A stretch of 64,000 bases of DNA. Source: Cololabis saira. Lineage: Eukaryota > Chordata > Actinopteri > Beloniformes > Belonidae. Under the pieces are notes generated by a model. The model did no database searches. It was not told the DNA's origin and saw only the letters and a program-made list of their open reading frames with translations. Shown piece after piece: positions 20,748 through 37,575 of the stretch. Where the stretch lies: the NCBI RefSeq assembly GCF_033807715.1, contig NC_084601.1, forward strand, positions 17,972,690-18,036,689, read 5' to 3'. Numbering within the stretch: the first letter of the stretch is position 1; each line of letters opens with the position of its first letter. Position numbers and translations under genes: made by a program.

Positions 20748-20758
20748 GGGGGGGGTAC

Positions 20759-21096
20759 TGTCAGGGTTTTGACACTTCCTCCCAGTTTTAGTTTCAGTTC
20801 TGTCTTGCCCCGCCTGTGTCCCATCTGCCCTGATTGTGTCCGCACCTGTGTCTCGTCTTGTCTCGTTATCCCCTCAGTATATCTTGTCTTGTCATTCCTT
20901 GGTTCCCTGTCGGTCCGTACTGTTCTCTCCTCCATGTCTCCTCGTGTTTTGGTCCTGATCCTGTTTTTGTATTTATCCTGCTCTGCAGCGCTTTGCTTTA
21001 CCTTTTTGGATTAAAACCCTTTTGTTTTTGAGAACTCCTGACTCCAGCCTCCCTCTGTCTCCTGCACTTGGGTCCTTTACCAACCAAACCATGACA
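20759..21096 (+). repeat. 3' LTR, 338 bp
   Basis: Matches the 5' LTR without a visible difference and is followed by the second copy of the GAAAG TSD. Confidence 0.93.
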
Positions 21097-21101
21097 GAAA
21101 G

Positions 21102-23416
<2,315 letters not shown>

Positions 23417-23503
23417 ATGCTGTCTTCACTCTCAAAACATAACATTCTAATGAGGAAAAGGTTTTTTGTTGACTGTATCTCCCTTTTTCTGCTCTTCTGA
23501 GAG

Positions 23504-24795
23504 TGCTTAATGACCTTCTCCTAGACCTCACAGCAGCCTTTGACACGGTGGATCACAGGATCCTGCTGTCTCGGCTAGAGCATCACGTGGCATCAAAGGC
23601 ACAGCCCTGAAGTTTTTTCAGTCCTACCTGGCCAACAGAAGCTTTGCTGTACAGCTTGGTGATTCCATCTCGTCTGCTGCCCCCGTCACCTGCGGGGTCC
23701 CTCAAGGCTCCATACTAGGCCCCATTCTCTTTCTGCTGTACGTTCTACCCCTAGGGGAAATCTTAACTAACCACAACATCTCCTTCCACTGTTATGCAGA
23801 TGATGTCCAGCTGTATCTCCCCCTCAGGGTTGATGGGCAGGCTGCACTCCATCCACTGCTTGACTGTCTGGCTGACATCAAAGCATGGATGGGTAGAAAC
23901 TTCCTCAACCTCAATGAGAGCAAGACCGAGACCATTGTTTTTGGAAAAACCTCTCCAGCCTTCTCCATCAATGCCCTGGGCCCTCGGCGTGATTCTTGGC
24001 GTGATTTTTGACAGTGCCTTTAAGTTCGAGCAGCAGGTCAGTGCAGTAGTTCGTAAAAGCTATTTCCACCTGAGAACTATTGCCAAGGCCAAAGCCTACC
24101 TGCCACAGAGCGATCTGGAGAGAGTCATCCATGCTTTCATCACTTCTGAACTGGACTACTGCAACGCCCTATACACCGGCATCGACCAATCACAACTCCG
24201 ACGCCTGCAGTTAGTTCAAAACACAGCCGCTCGACTCCCTACTTGTACAAAGAAGCGAGAGCACATCACCCCGGTCCTTGCATCATTCCCTGGCTCTCCA
24301 TCTGCTACCATATTGATTTCAAACTTCTCCTGACCGTTTACAAATCCCTCCACGGCCTGGCCCCCACATACCTGTCTGATATTCTCCACCACCACATCCC
24401 ATCTAGAGCACTCCGGTCAGCTGACCAACTGTTGTTGGAAGCTCCCAGGACCAGGCTTAAAACCAGGGGAGACATAGCCTTCACTGTGGCAGCCCCCAGA
24501 CTCTGGAACTCCCTCCCCCTACACATCCGGGCGGTCCAGTCTTTAAATATTTTTAAATCTCAGTTAAAGACCCAGCTTTTTTCCCTTGCTTTCAATTAGT
24601 GTCTTTTTATATTGTCTTACCCAGATTCTGTCTTTTAACCCTTTTCTTTTCTTATATCTTTTTAAAGCCTCTGAAAAATGTCCCATTTTATGTATTTTCT
24701 TTTAGCACATAAGCACTTTCTGTGAAGCGCTTTGGTTGTGGCTTAGCCGTTTGTATATGTGCTATATAAATAAAATTTGACTTGACTTGATTTTT
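23504..24795 (+). mobile_element. L2-type LINE, 5' truncated, 3' end present
   Basis: Reads LDLTAAFDTVDHRILLSRLE (RT), a frameshift, then PVTCGVPQGSILGPILFLLY and the catalytic CYADDVQLYLPL near 23793. It continues through LNLNESKTETIVFG, a second frameshift, then SELDYCNALYTGI, QLQLVQNTAARL, LHGLAPTYLSDIL and APRLWNSLPLHIRAVQSLN, and stops at 24597. The 3' UTR ends GTGCTATATAAATAAAATTT and the tail TGACTTGACTTG. The YADD box is intact but at least two frameshifts make it inactive. It is much better preserved than the L2 at 3369-11435. Confidence 0.9.
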
Positions 24796-26379
24796 TTTTC
24801 CTTTCATTGTGTTTGATATTACAAATCAACACAATAATTATGCTAATATGTTGTATCTTAGTCTGAGCTATGGACAGAAACAAATATGATGCCCTTGCAT
24901 GCTCATTAAAGGTTTCATTTTCCTTTTTTTTAAAGAAGATTATTGATTGTTTGACAGCTGTGTTCAGTATGCTTTAACTTGAATAACATTTTTTATATTA
25001 TTGAAGTTAGTAGTGATTAGCTGGTGACCTTATATTTACATGTGGAAGCAATATGGCTGTAGATTATTCTATGAACTAAAAATAGAATAATTAAAGTTTA
25101 ATCAAATGTTATTTAAATTGACTGCAAAGATTGCATCTGCTTTATTTATTTATTTAATTATCTGCAAGGTTGAAAATCCAGTAATTGCTATATTGTGGTG
25201 GTATATGGGCTTGGGATCCCTGTAGATCCAAGAAGCTATAGGGTTAGGGGTAATTTGCCTGTGGTAAATCCCTCCAAGGCAAGTGGACCCTCGGTGGAAT
25301 TAGGCATACAAGGGCTCTACCTTGGAGTCAGATGTCTCGTTAGCAAAGTCATATTGGTCTGCCTTTTGCCCAAGGCACTTTGGACCTGCTATAGAGATTA
25401 TATGCTTTGACTAACTGGAAAATGTCCTTGTGCTCCTCAGGGAGAGCCAAGGTGAGGCACGTGGCTGAGGAGTGGGTGGTCTTGGGATCTCAGCTCTGAA
25501 TGTTCCTCCTATAACCTGCATCTGCAGTAATAGTTAAAAGATGGATGGACAGAAGAAAGAACAAATATATTTCTAAGAACAAAAACCTCTGAAGCTGAAC
25601 TGCTGTATGCACGTTAATATGTTTTCTGTAGATCATTTAAGTTGTGGAAACAGTGAGTTGCACCCACCATGAGCATTTTTTTTTTTTTTTTTTTTTTAGC
25701 CACCACTGGCTCAGCACACCTAAGATTCACCATGTCCTTTGTCAAAATTGTTCCAAAGTTTCATCCTTTGCCTGATTTTTAACCCTTAACTCAACATTGC
25801 TGTAATAATATTTCAGTATTAATTTGACACTAATAATTTTCTTAGTTGACCATATAAGTTCCACAGCACTGCTATAACGAGATAATAAATATGAATCACT
25901 GAATTTGTGAAAACACACTTTTGCTCATTATTGATATATCAGCTGGTTTGACATATATTTCGTTTTCTCTCTTGTTTGTTATGATCCATCTATTGTTGAT
26001 GTAAAACAGACAGACCCATCAAAACTAAAAGATAACATTTAGACAATAGACTTTAAAGGGCTGTGTTGTGGGGGATAAGCAGCAAATTTAAGTAACACCA
26101 CTGTCTCCACTATGAATTAAAATTTCATCTAATTTAAAAAGGTCTTTGTACTTCAACTGATATTTATTTTGAATATGCATCAAGGCCAAAAAGCAGGAGT
26201 GGTTGCTTCTATCAGTTACAATTCACCTGGCAATAAAATAAATGTTTATACAGTACAGTCACACTTGTAACATAAGAGATTTATATTTGAGGCAGTGCAA
26301 GCACGAGTACACATGCACCTGTGTCTTCAACCCCACATAATGTTGTGGGGTTGCTCTACTTGCTCTACTATGTTGGAAA
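24796..26379. other. Mostly unannotated; possible LINE tail near 25500
   Basis: AT-rich, with a T21 tract at about 25677-25697. The segment 25195-25545 ends in AGTTAAAAGATGGATGGAC, like tails of Rex3/RTE-type elements, but its body is not recognisable. Confidence 0.3.
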
Positions 26380-27210
26380 CTCTAGAAGACACAAGTGGAT
26401 GCATTCACAACCACCTGGACCTGACAAACAGATCACAGTTTGAGACTGAATGGTTGTGTGTCTGACCAGATGGTCGGCAGCACAGGAGCACCACAGGGGA
26501 CTGTCCTCTCCCCATTCCTCTTCCTGCGTACACCTCAGACTTCCAGTACAAGTCGGAGGAGTCCTGTCATCTGCAGAAATACTCAGATGTGGTGTGTATC
26601 AGGTGTGGGAACAATCATCTCATCTTGAAAATGAACAGGACAAAGGGGATGAATGTGAACTTTAGGAGAGCCAGGTTTAAGTCAAATAGTTTTTCCATCA
26701 TGGAAAAAGAGGCAGAGGTGGTGGAGGACTATAAATACCTCTGGGTTCACCTGGGCAAGAGACTGGACTGGAGACACAACACTGATGCTGTTTATAAGAA
26801 AGGACAGAGCAGACTTTACTTTTTAAGGAAGCTTAGGTCCTTCTGTCTTTGCAGCAAGATCTTGTATATCTTCTATAAGTCTGGTGTGGAGAGTTCAGTC
26901 ACATCTGCAGTCATCTGTTGGGGGAGCAGCATCAGAGTCAGTGACTTGAAGAAACTGAGCAAATTGATAAATACAGATGGCTTTGTTCTGGGGACTGTTC
27001 TGAAGTTGATTGTGGAAAAGAGGATACTTCATAAAATAAAATAAAAAAACATCACAGACAAGCATGACCATCATTTTCACAGCAAAGTGATTCAGCAACT
27101 GTGTCTTCAGTCAGAGGTTTCTTCAGATCCACTGCAACACAGACCGTACAGGAGATCTTTTTTCTGCCCACACCTGTAAACCTCTACATTTGAATTATTT
27201 GAATTTGAAT
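26380..27210 (+). mobile_element. LINE C-terminal part (Rex-like)
   Basis: Frames read GAPQGTVLSPFLF, then VVEDYKYLWVHLGKRLDWRH, NTDAVYKKGQSRLYFLRKLR and SFCLCSKILYIFYKSGVESS, followed by CWGSSIRVSDLKKLSKLI and, after stops, SFFLPTPVNLY near 27160. This is RT thumb and C-terminal region of a fish non-LTR element, the same family as 2600-3255 and 11440-12060. It is 5' truncated and shows frameshifts. Confidence 0.75.
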
Positions 27211-28424
27211 GAATAAACAACTCGTAAAATAAGCAGAGGTATGAAACTTCAGAAAGGCTTGGAAATAAACATAGTTTTTTTTTCTGACAACAGAGATGGA
27301 CAATATACAGCGGCACAAAGATGATAAAGACAAGTGAAACATGGGCCTTTCCTTGTAGGTTTTGCTTCATACTACTTATTTACTTTCATTGTTAAATATT
27401 TATATACACATGAGTGTATACAGTATATAATTGGACCTGGTTTTGATATCTGTTCTCAGTGATCCTATCCCAAGTGGACAGGTTAAGAGTGGCACAAAGG
27501 ACTTTATTTTCATATTTAAAACATCATTTTCAGTGAATGCCGCTTACATAGCTGAGATTATCTGCATAGGCAGAAGGATGTATTCATTGGCTCAACAACA
27601 GTGTCATAATAAATATGAAACAACAAGCAGGAGGCATAACAACAGACAACTTCACAGACTGATATGTATAATTTTGATATTCCTACCTTAGGTCTTCATT
27701 TCCTTTAACTCATGATATATCTCAGTCCTGTTTCAATGTGTCTGAATCATTTTTGTTATCTTGAGGGTTTTTAAGATATTTACTCATCATTGTTTTTGTT
27801 GTATATGTATGGTTTATATTTCTAAGCAAAGATATGAAAAAAAAATTGTAATAATGACAGGATTTTTCTTCTGGCGAATAGGTGCAGTTTCGTGCATCGC
27901 TGTCTTCCAGAGGTAAGAAAAAAAAAGAACTTTGTCTTTGCAGGTGGATTCTTCCTGTGTATTTGAATATAAGACAAGGGGCCACATGAGAACCACATGG
28001 AAGAAAATGTTAGTGTCAGGTGTGAACATATTCACTCAAACCTGTTCACGTGTAGGTGGATCACTCAGGATGGATTTTAAAACCACGGTGTGGACAGGGC
28101 CTATGTGTTTGTCCTTGTTTTATCCAGTGAGCCTGACTGATTTCAAGCAATCACTGTCTACTGACTACATTGATGAAATGGTTGCCTCACTCAGGTTCTT
28201 TGACCTTTTTAAGAGTTTCAGTCGCAGCGTCCTGTCTGGTTCTATAAGCGCATCACTGCAAGGGCTGCTGCAAGACTCCCACTCTATGCAAATTCGGCTG
28301 GTTGTGTTTTTTTTTTTTTCATTTATTTTTGGGCCCCAATATTGAAGAAGAAGCACAGGAGGAAGATACAGTGTGATGAGGGTATGCTGAGTCTTATTGA
28401 GGAAATTACCAAATTGAATAAAAT
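27211..28424. other. No supported feature
   Basis: A 137-aa frame at 27932-28345 (+) ends in a poly-Phe stretch coded by a T run. It matches no family I know and I treat it as chance. Confidence 0.35.

Positions 28425-28482
<58 letters not shown>
28425..28482. repeat. (GAT)n microsatellite, about 19 units
   Basis: Uninterrupted trinucleotide run. Confidence 0.97.
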
Positions 28483-28484
<2 letters not shown>

Positions 28485-30117
28485 ACGAATAATATTGAAT
28501 AAAACTTTTTAAATGAGATAGACTTGCACATTTTAACAACTACGTTTTACCTTAATTCTGCAGAAATGTTCATGGGAATCTTGCAGTGCATGTTGGCTGC
28601 CGTCTTTCATGTTTACATTTTCCAGTTTTAAAGGTCAAGTTTAAAACTGATGAGGAGGAAAAAAGATATGCAGAGAAAAGTCCTTGACTGCAAAATAAAC
28701 AAAAGCATTGAAAATATATTAAATGAAAAGGCACTTTGGAAGAACAAATTAGCTCTCCTCATTGTGTCTTTGATGTGAAAAGTTATCGAAAGAAGTAAAC
28801 ACACACACACACACAAAGCATGATCAGCTTAGTTAAGAAGATATGATTAGGAGTTTCGATAAAACAGTGTACACAAGACTAATATTTAGACAAGAGAAAA
28901 ACCAAATGGTAGAAATGGTCAGAATGGGAAATCTCCCCTGTCTTTGACTGTTTCTTACAATTTTAAATTAGCAATCCTGATTTCTTCACATTATAGTTAC
29001 TTCAAAGATATTCAGTTCCAGAATCTTGAGGAATCTTCCAAAATATTTACAATTTTGAAACCCGCATACAGGAAAATCTCTCAGAACTACATCTTACAAA
29101 TTTTTTAACAGAACATTCTGTATGAAAATCACAATATTACGCTCATCCAACTTTAGCTAAATGGTGCAGAAATGTTGCTGTAACTGATGAGAAACATGGG
29201 GAAACTTTAGTTAAGAAGATACACTAAGTAAAATTTTGAACAATCACTTGGCATATTAAAAGTAACTTGTCACATTTTCCCCAAATTACCTACCGGAAAA
29301 CAAGAATCTGTGCTCATAATATTACTGTTTATATCAGCATGCAACATTTTGTCTTATAAACTGTGAACATAAAATTAATGTCTTGGATCATAAAATCTGT
29401 CTTCAGCAATCCATTTCCCCAATTTTTAATCAGGCCAGTGACCAGAAGAAGGTTTCCCCCATAGTGGGACCATTTTATATAAATAGTCTCAAAATGTTAC
29501 ATTCTACAGCCAGCAAAATACGCAACTACGTTCTATAAATCAGAGTTTATATTTTGTGGTTGAATGAAAGGCATAAACTGCTGAAACCGAGATACCTCAG
29601 TTTGAATCCAAGATCAGTGAAGGCTTAAACTATACCTTTTTTTTTACAGCTTTGAAGTAAACAAGTTCCATGCAGTCCAACTAAAAACAGCCCAGTTATA
29701 TTCAAATTAAAGCCAATTGTTTTATTTTCCATTTTATAATCAAATGAATTGTTATTTAGATCAAGAAAAAATCACTTAACAGATCTTCATATATTAAAAT
29801 CTTTAATCAGAACTACACTCATATTAAAAAACAAAGTTAATAGCAGTAATAATGGTTTATATACATTCACCATACACTCATTACCACATGTATCTAATAA
29901 AGCGGCCGGTATGTGCACATGTGTACACATGAAGGGTGAAGAAAGTAGAATCAGGAAAGTGCCTACTCCATAAAAAAAGTCCCCAAAAATGTAGGCCTAT
30001 AGCAGCTCTAACTACAGTATAAGTCTGATCTAAATTAAGTGTTAATCTTAAAAGGTAGAGAAGATGACTGCATTCTGAACACAAACTGGGAGCTGGTTTC
30101 ACAAGAGAAAGACCTGT
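28483..30117. other. No supported feature
   Basis: AT-rich sequence, no recognised gene or repeat. Confidence 0.4.
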
Positions 30118-31526
30118 TAATCAGAATTAGAATCAATTTTATTGCCAAATTTGAATATTTTACAATACAGTTCAAGGAATTTGCTTTGGTGTCTTGGTGC
30201 ATGCTGTAAATGTAAGGATACATGATAAACAAATACAATAACATAATGATTAAAGACATACATGAAAAAGAGAGGTACAAAAAAAGTGGGGAGCAACTTA
30301 TACATTTATATGAAATATATGAAATAAAAGCAACATGGAGATACATGTGACACTCCTAATATAGTGTAACAGTCAAAGCCCAAGTCATAGGGAGCCAGAG
30401 GCCTTGTTGATAGCAGCAGAGGGGAAATATGTTCTTATGGTGTGAGGTTTTTCTCTTGACGGACCATAGTCTCTTGCCTGAGGCAAGTGTTTCAAATAGT
30501 TTGTGACCAATGTGTTAGGGGTCATTGATAATCTTTTCAGCATGCCCCAGGGTCCTTGAGGCATACAGGTCCTGGATGGGTGGAAGATTACAGGCAATCA
30601 CATCAAGCAGAGTGGTTGATATGCTACAGTCTGCTTGTGTCCTTGTTACTGGCTCAAGTGTACCAGATGGTGATGGAGGAGGTACAGATAGACTTGAGGA
30701 TGGTGGTGTACAACTCCACCAGCATCTCCACTGGTAGGTGGAACTTCCTTAGCTGCTGTTGGAAGTAAATATTTTGCTGTTCTGTATTGGCGATGGAGCT
30801 GATGTTAAGCTTCCACTTCCTGACTGATGATGGTATCCAGGAGGTGGCAAGACTCCATGTTAACAGGAGACTATTCCTTGATTATGGCTCAGAGTTGGTT
30901 ATAGTTCTTCCAGAAGTCCACAACCAACTCCACTGCTTTTTAGAGCATTGAGGTTGAAATCTTTCTGTTGGTTGAAGGACACCAGCCGGTCAATCTCCCA
31001 ACTTTAAGCAGACTCATCTCTATCAGAGATGACCCCAATGAGGGTGGTGGCCTCTGCAAACTCTCCGACAGGTAGTCACTTATCCAAGACACCAGGTGGC
31101 GATTCCCCCCCAGCTGCTTCTCACTCAGTCGGGGGGGGGGGGGGGGGCTAGAAGGTGTTAAAGGCACTGGATAAATCAAAAAACATGATTTTCACAGCGC
31201 TTTTCCCCTTGTCCAGGTGAGAGTGAGCCTTATGCAGAAGGTAGGTGGTTGCATCCTCCACTCCCACCTTCGCTTGGTAGGCGAATTGCAGACGATAGAG
31301 TGCATGGTGTACCTGGGGTCTGAGATGTGAAGAAGCAGACGTTCCATGATGTAATGAAGTTCTTGGTAATTCAGGAAAAGCAGTCAACGATATGGGGTTT
31401 CTAGTCAGGACACAGGAGGCAGGAATAACCTTTAAACGGTTTATTGTAGCTTTATGGTATAGAACAGATGCACAGGCAACTTCACTCTGTGTGAGTGTGT
31501 GGTTCTGAATGAAAGAATAAGGGAAA

Positions 31527-32447
31527 TTAAAGCTGCAAGCAGCGATGAACGGGCCCTCGCACCCTTGTGCACATTCAGGCGTGCTGCAGTGGAAGCGCTT
31601 TATGACTTGCATGTAGATGTCTCCCGGCCTGGACATTTAGCTGATGACACCACCCACGACTCTCTATATCAAACCATTCAAAAGTTATGGCAGAAAGTAG
31701 GAACTATCAGATATCGACCAATCAGATTAAGGGGCGGGGCTAATTTGCAGCAATTATGTTCAAGGACTCAAAACGTAGTCCGATGACACCACGCACGAGT
31801 CTTTATGTCAAACCATTCAAAAGTTATTGCAGAAAATCGGAACTATCACATATCGACCAATCAGAAGAAGGGGGGGGGCTAATTTGCACCAATTAAGGTG
31901 AAGGACTCAAAACCGAGTCTGATGACACCACCCACAACTCTGTATGTCATACCATTCAAAAGTTATTGCAGAAAATAGGGACTATCAAATATTGACCAAT
32001 CAGAAAAAGGGGCGGGGATAATTAAGGCCAATGAAGGTCAAGTACTCAATACCTACGGTATTGAGTACCACGGTAACGCTTTTGACTGAGAAAAGTAATG
32101 CGCGTCGTCGCAGGATGGAGATACACATTTTGATGTATAACACACCTGGGTGCACGTTACGGCTCGGGCCGTATTAACTGCCGAAGGAATGGCATAAATT
32201 GCGCCTAGAAAAGTTTTCTAGAGGGCGCTGTTGATCCATTAGGCCACGCCCATTAATGCAAACCATTAAATATAACATTTTTCGCCAGGCCTGGCTTGTG
32301 TGCAAAATTTGGTGACTTTTGGGGTACGTTTAGGAGGGCAAAAAGGCCCTCATTTTGTCGGAAGAAAAATTAGAAAAACGAGAAAAACAAAAACATTTCC
32401 TACAGATACAATAGGGCCTTCGCACCGTAAGTGCTTGGGCCCTAATA
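31527..32447 (+). mobile_element. Tandem-repeat element, copy 2 (complete)
   Basis: Begins ATTAAAGCTGCAAGCAGCG and ends GTGCTTGGGCCCTAATAA. Inside are about three units of roughly 140 bp, each with CACCACCCACGACTC, CCATTCAAAAGTTAT, ACCAATCAGA, GGGGCGGGG and CAAGGACTCAAAAC. A unique right part follows (GGGCGCTGTTGA, CCATTAGGCCAC, GGCCTGGCTTGTG) and then a terminal hairpin (GCAC-GTAA-GTGC type). No ORF. It lies inside a minus-strand LINE, with about 150-250 bp of unassigned sequence on each side (31340-31526, 32448-32700). Confidence 0.75.
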
Positions 32448-33243
32448 AACATTATAGTACTAAATAGACTATAGACTTACGCAAGACTATAGACTTACAC
32501 AATTTACACAATTTAAATAGTGCAAATAATTACTAATGATAATTTACGGCTAGAATAATGATTGAAGGCTAAATAAAAGGGACAGATAAAGGAAATAATC
32601 GCTCAATACAAACTAGTGGTAAATTATCACATAAATAGCTGATAAACTTACAACAACAACATGTAATCACTAACAGTCACTAAATGTCTTAAATATAAAC
32701 GATTAAACACTTACTTGTGGTCATGGCACACACAAACTGAGAAACCAACTCAACTAGAAGATTAAGTGTAACTGTTTCAGTCCATCTGCTGCTTCTACTG
32801 AAATCCAGCAAAGGCAGAGTGCAGAGAGCGGACAAGCCCAGACTTGTTGTGGGCAAGGGGCGAGCAGAGGTAGGAGAGAGAGAGCAGTCCATATGCAAAG
32901 GAAAGTGGGGTGTAACAGCTTAGCTCCTTGAGCCTTTTGCACACATGATCTTGGAGATGTGAGATGAATGCAACTGGCCTGAAGTCATTCAGCTCATTTG
33001 GGTGTGGCTTCTTTGGAACCGACTTTGGGTGAGGCAGGATGTTTTCCACAACATAGGGACCTTCCCCAGTTGGAGACTCAGGTTAAATATGTGCTGCAGA
33101 AACATTCCCAGTTCCACAGCACACGCCTTGAGGAGTCTTTGGCAGACTCCATCAGGTTTCGGTGAAGCACAACAAGCTGCACTCTCTGTACAACCTCACA
33201 TTCTTCCCCAAGGCAGCCAGCTCGTCCTTGTTGGCCACATTTG

Positions 33244-33857
33244 GCCCTTTCGCACTAATACCGCCTCAGCTCGCTTCTACCCGCCACGTCTTGCGCTTTT
33301 GCACTAGGGACTGAGGCGGGCTGAGCCGCTCCAAGCAGATACTTTTTCTGTAACCATTCTGGCGAGGTTCTAACCGGGCTGAGCCGGGACTATTTCCGAC
33401 GTCATCACATTACAGGCAGCTGATTGGTCGGGGGGCGGGGCCGTCACCACCCTCCACGCCTCTGATTGGTCGGGGGGCCGGAAAGACGTTTGAATCAGGA
33501 AGCGGGAGTCAGCGCGAGGGCGACTGGCGGCTCGCAGCGATTTTATTATACAGCGCAAACGTCTGTTTGGTGATCCAACTCTGAGGTGCAGATGTTCGTA
33601 AACCTGGGGGCTTAAGAGAGAATTAAAAAAGGGATATAGACGGGCTGTTTTTTTTCACAGCCGCTCGCGGCTCCAGCTGATTTCTCATCAGCGCCGACAC
33701 AAACAAAGGTGTTGCGCAATCGAGTACGTCACAGCACTTCTCACTTCCCCCCACTTCTCACCTGGCTGTGGAAAAACAAACGGGGACAAAACGGGTGGAG
33801 CCGCGACGAGCCGTGACGCACCGAGCCGAGCTAAGGCGGTACTAGTGCGAAAGCGCC
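33244..33857. mobile_element. MITE inserted in the LINE endonuclease region, about 614 bp
   Basis: Terminal inverted repeats of 31 bp with three mismatches: GGCCCTTTCGCACTAATACC at 33244-33263 against the reverse complement of the right end, GGCGCTTTCGCACTAGTACC. The LINE reading frame breaks at MGNVN on one side and continues NVANKDELAAL on the other, which fixes both borders to within a few bases. ATT at 33239-33241 and 33858-33860 may be the TSD. GC-rich inside (GATTGGTCGGGGGG twice) with no transposase. Confidence 0.8.
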
Positions 33858-34244
33858 ATTAGTTTACGTTCCCCATCAGACACAAAGGAATAGCCAGTTT
33901 AAACTTCCAAAACTTCACCAGGTTCCTTGCCTTCATCAACGCGCCAGCTCTTTTTCCACAATAGGGTCTTACCAGCTCCTCCGGTATTGGTTGCACTTCG
34001 CTGGCATGAAAGCCTGCCCGCAGTACAATCAGCTGATCTCTCGTGTAAACAAACTTCTTCTGACTGCCCTGTTGCAGAATATGACATAGTATGTGTATAG
34101 AATGCAAAATAAAACACAGAATATAACAAGGACAAACAAATTAAAAAAACCCTAGTAAGACTAGAAAACATGGAGCTACTGGAAAGGCTGCCACTTGCGT
34201 TTGCGCCGGAAGTCAGTTTTTTCTTTATTTGTGTCAGGCAAGAA

Positions 34245-34560
34245 GTCTATTGGGGCTTTTTCACAAATACCAACTCAGCTCGGCTCTGCTTGACCGACAT
34301 GTGAGTACCTGTTAGTATCTCCTATTTTCATACCTACTTGGCCAGGGTTCCAACTTAGCTGAGTCTGGCTGAAAATACAAATTTACCAGGCTGCAGGCCA
34401 CCGATTGGCCAGACAATAATTGCAAACCTACAACGATGCAACAATGAGGTCCCTACGTTTCTGAATCTCGTGGCCAATGACCGCACCCAGATGAACCTCG
34501 ATGAGGCAACGCGGAACAAGAACGAGACCCCACCCACATTTAAGTGGTATTGAACTGTAA
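34245..34560 (+). mobile_element. Fragment of a MITE related to that at 33244-33857
   Basis: GGGGCTTTTTCACAAATACC, followed by AACTCAGCTCGGC, CCAGGGTTCCAACTTAGCTG and CACCGATTGGCC, follows the left half of the 33244 element motif by motif but is diverged. No right terminus was found. Confidence 0.5.
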
Positions 34561-37199
<2,639 letters not shown>

Positions 37200-37510
37200 T
37201 TTTTTCTTGTTTTCTTACCTCATAGCTTGCATGTTTCTGTAAACTTCACATCCTGTTTTATTTTGAAGGCCTGTCTTTGTCTTGTTTTCTGTTTGTTTCC
37301 ATGCCTCATCGCCCTGATTGTTTGCAACTGTGTCTTGTCGGGACTCTGAATATATCATGTCTTGTCTTTCCGATCCTTCTAGTAAAGACCTTTTTGCTTT
37401 GGACTCCTGCAGGTGCAGCACCTTATGTTAATAAAATACTTTGGTTTGTACTTTTGCCACCTTAGTCTCCTGCATTTGGGTTCTCTCCACTCAACTCATA
37501 AAACGTCTTA
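37200..37510 (+). mobile_element. Degenerate LTR fragment, Gypsy-like
   Basis: CATCGCCCTGATTGTTTGCA, GTGTCTTGTCGGGACTCTGA, ATATATCATGTCTTGTC, AGTAAAGACC, GGACTCCTGCA and CTCCTGCATTTGGGT keep the order seen in the LTR at 18573-18910 (CTGCCCTGATTGTGT, GTATATCTTGTC, ACTCCTGACTCC, CTCCTGCACTTGGGT). No partner LTR nearby. Confidence 0.55.
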
Positions 37511-37529
37511 GCGGGTTGCTTTAAAGGCA

Positions 37530-37575
37530 AGGAAAGGCAAGTTTATTGTCTATTGTCCTGTAACATAAACCACAA
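37530..37575 (-). mobile_element. Antisense L2 3' tail
   Basis: AGGCAAGGAAAGGCAAGTTT followed by ATTGTC is the reverse complement of the usual L2 tail (compare TTGCC repeats at 12872-12893). Confidence 0.4.

Larger units (their letters stand above)
18573..21096 (+). mobile_element. Young non-autonomous LTR retrotransposon (Ty3/Gypsy-like ends)
   Basis: LTRs at 18573-18910 and 20759-21096 are both 338 bp and look identical base for base. They start TGTCAGGG and end ATGACA, and the element is flanked by GAAAG at 18568-18572 and 21097-21101, a perfect 5-bp TSD. The internal 1848 bp holds one long frame (18927-20747) and no protease, RT or integrase, so it must be mobilised by another element. 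A G-rich polypurine tract (20746-20755) precedes the 3' LTR. I could not match the primer binding site after the 5' LTR (GAACGGACCGACC) to a tRNA. It is the youngest-looking insertion here together with that at 44135. Confidence 0.92.
30118..34230 (-). mobile_element. Minus-strand LINE with two later insertions
   Basis: Minus order: 5' part at 34107-33859 (FVYTRDQLIVLRAGFHASEV to FKLAIPLCLMGNVN). Then NVANKDELAALGKNVRLYRE and CSLLCFTET at 33243-33165, the endonuclease start. An internal deletion leads to the linker FLQHIFNLSLQLGKVPMLWK and KTSCL, and the RT start NELNDFRPVAFISHL near 32980. After the insertion at 31527-32445 it resumes with LQFAYQAKVGVEDATTYLLH and IMFFDLSSAFNTF at 31310-31150, and ends with the YFLRQL-type C-terminus and a 3' tail reading GATTCTAATTCTGATT at 30118-30133. 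Same family as 48757-50210. Stops and frameshifts throughout. Confidence 0.75.

Noticed and set aside
25195..25545. Possible Rex3-type LINE or LTR body
   Set aside because: Only the short AAAAGATGGATGGA-type end is suggestive; no coding match, so I left it unassigned.
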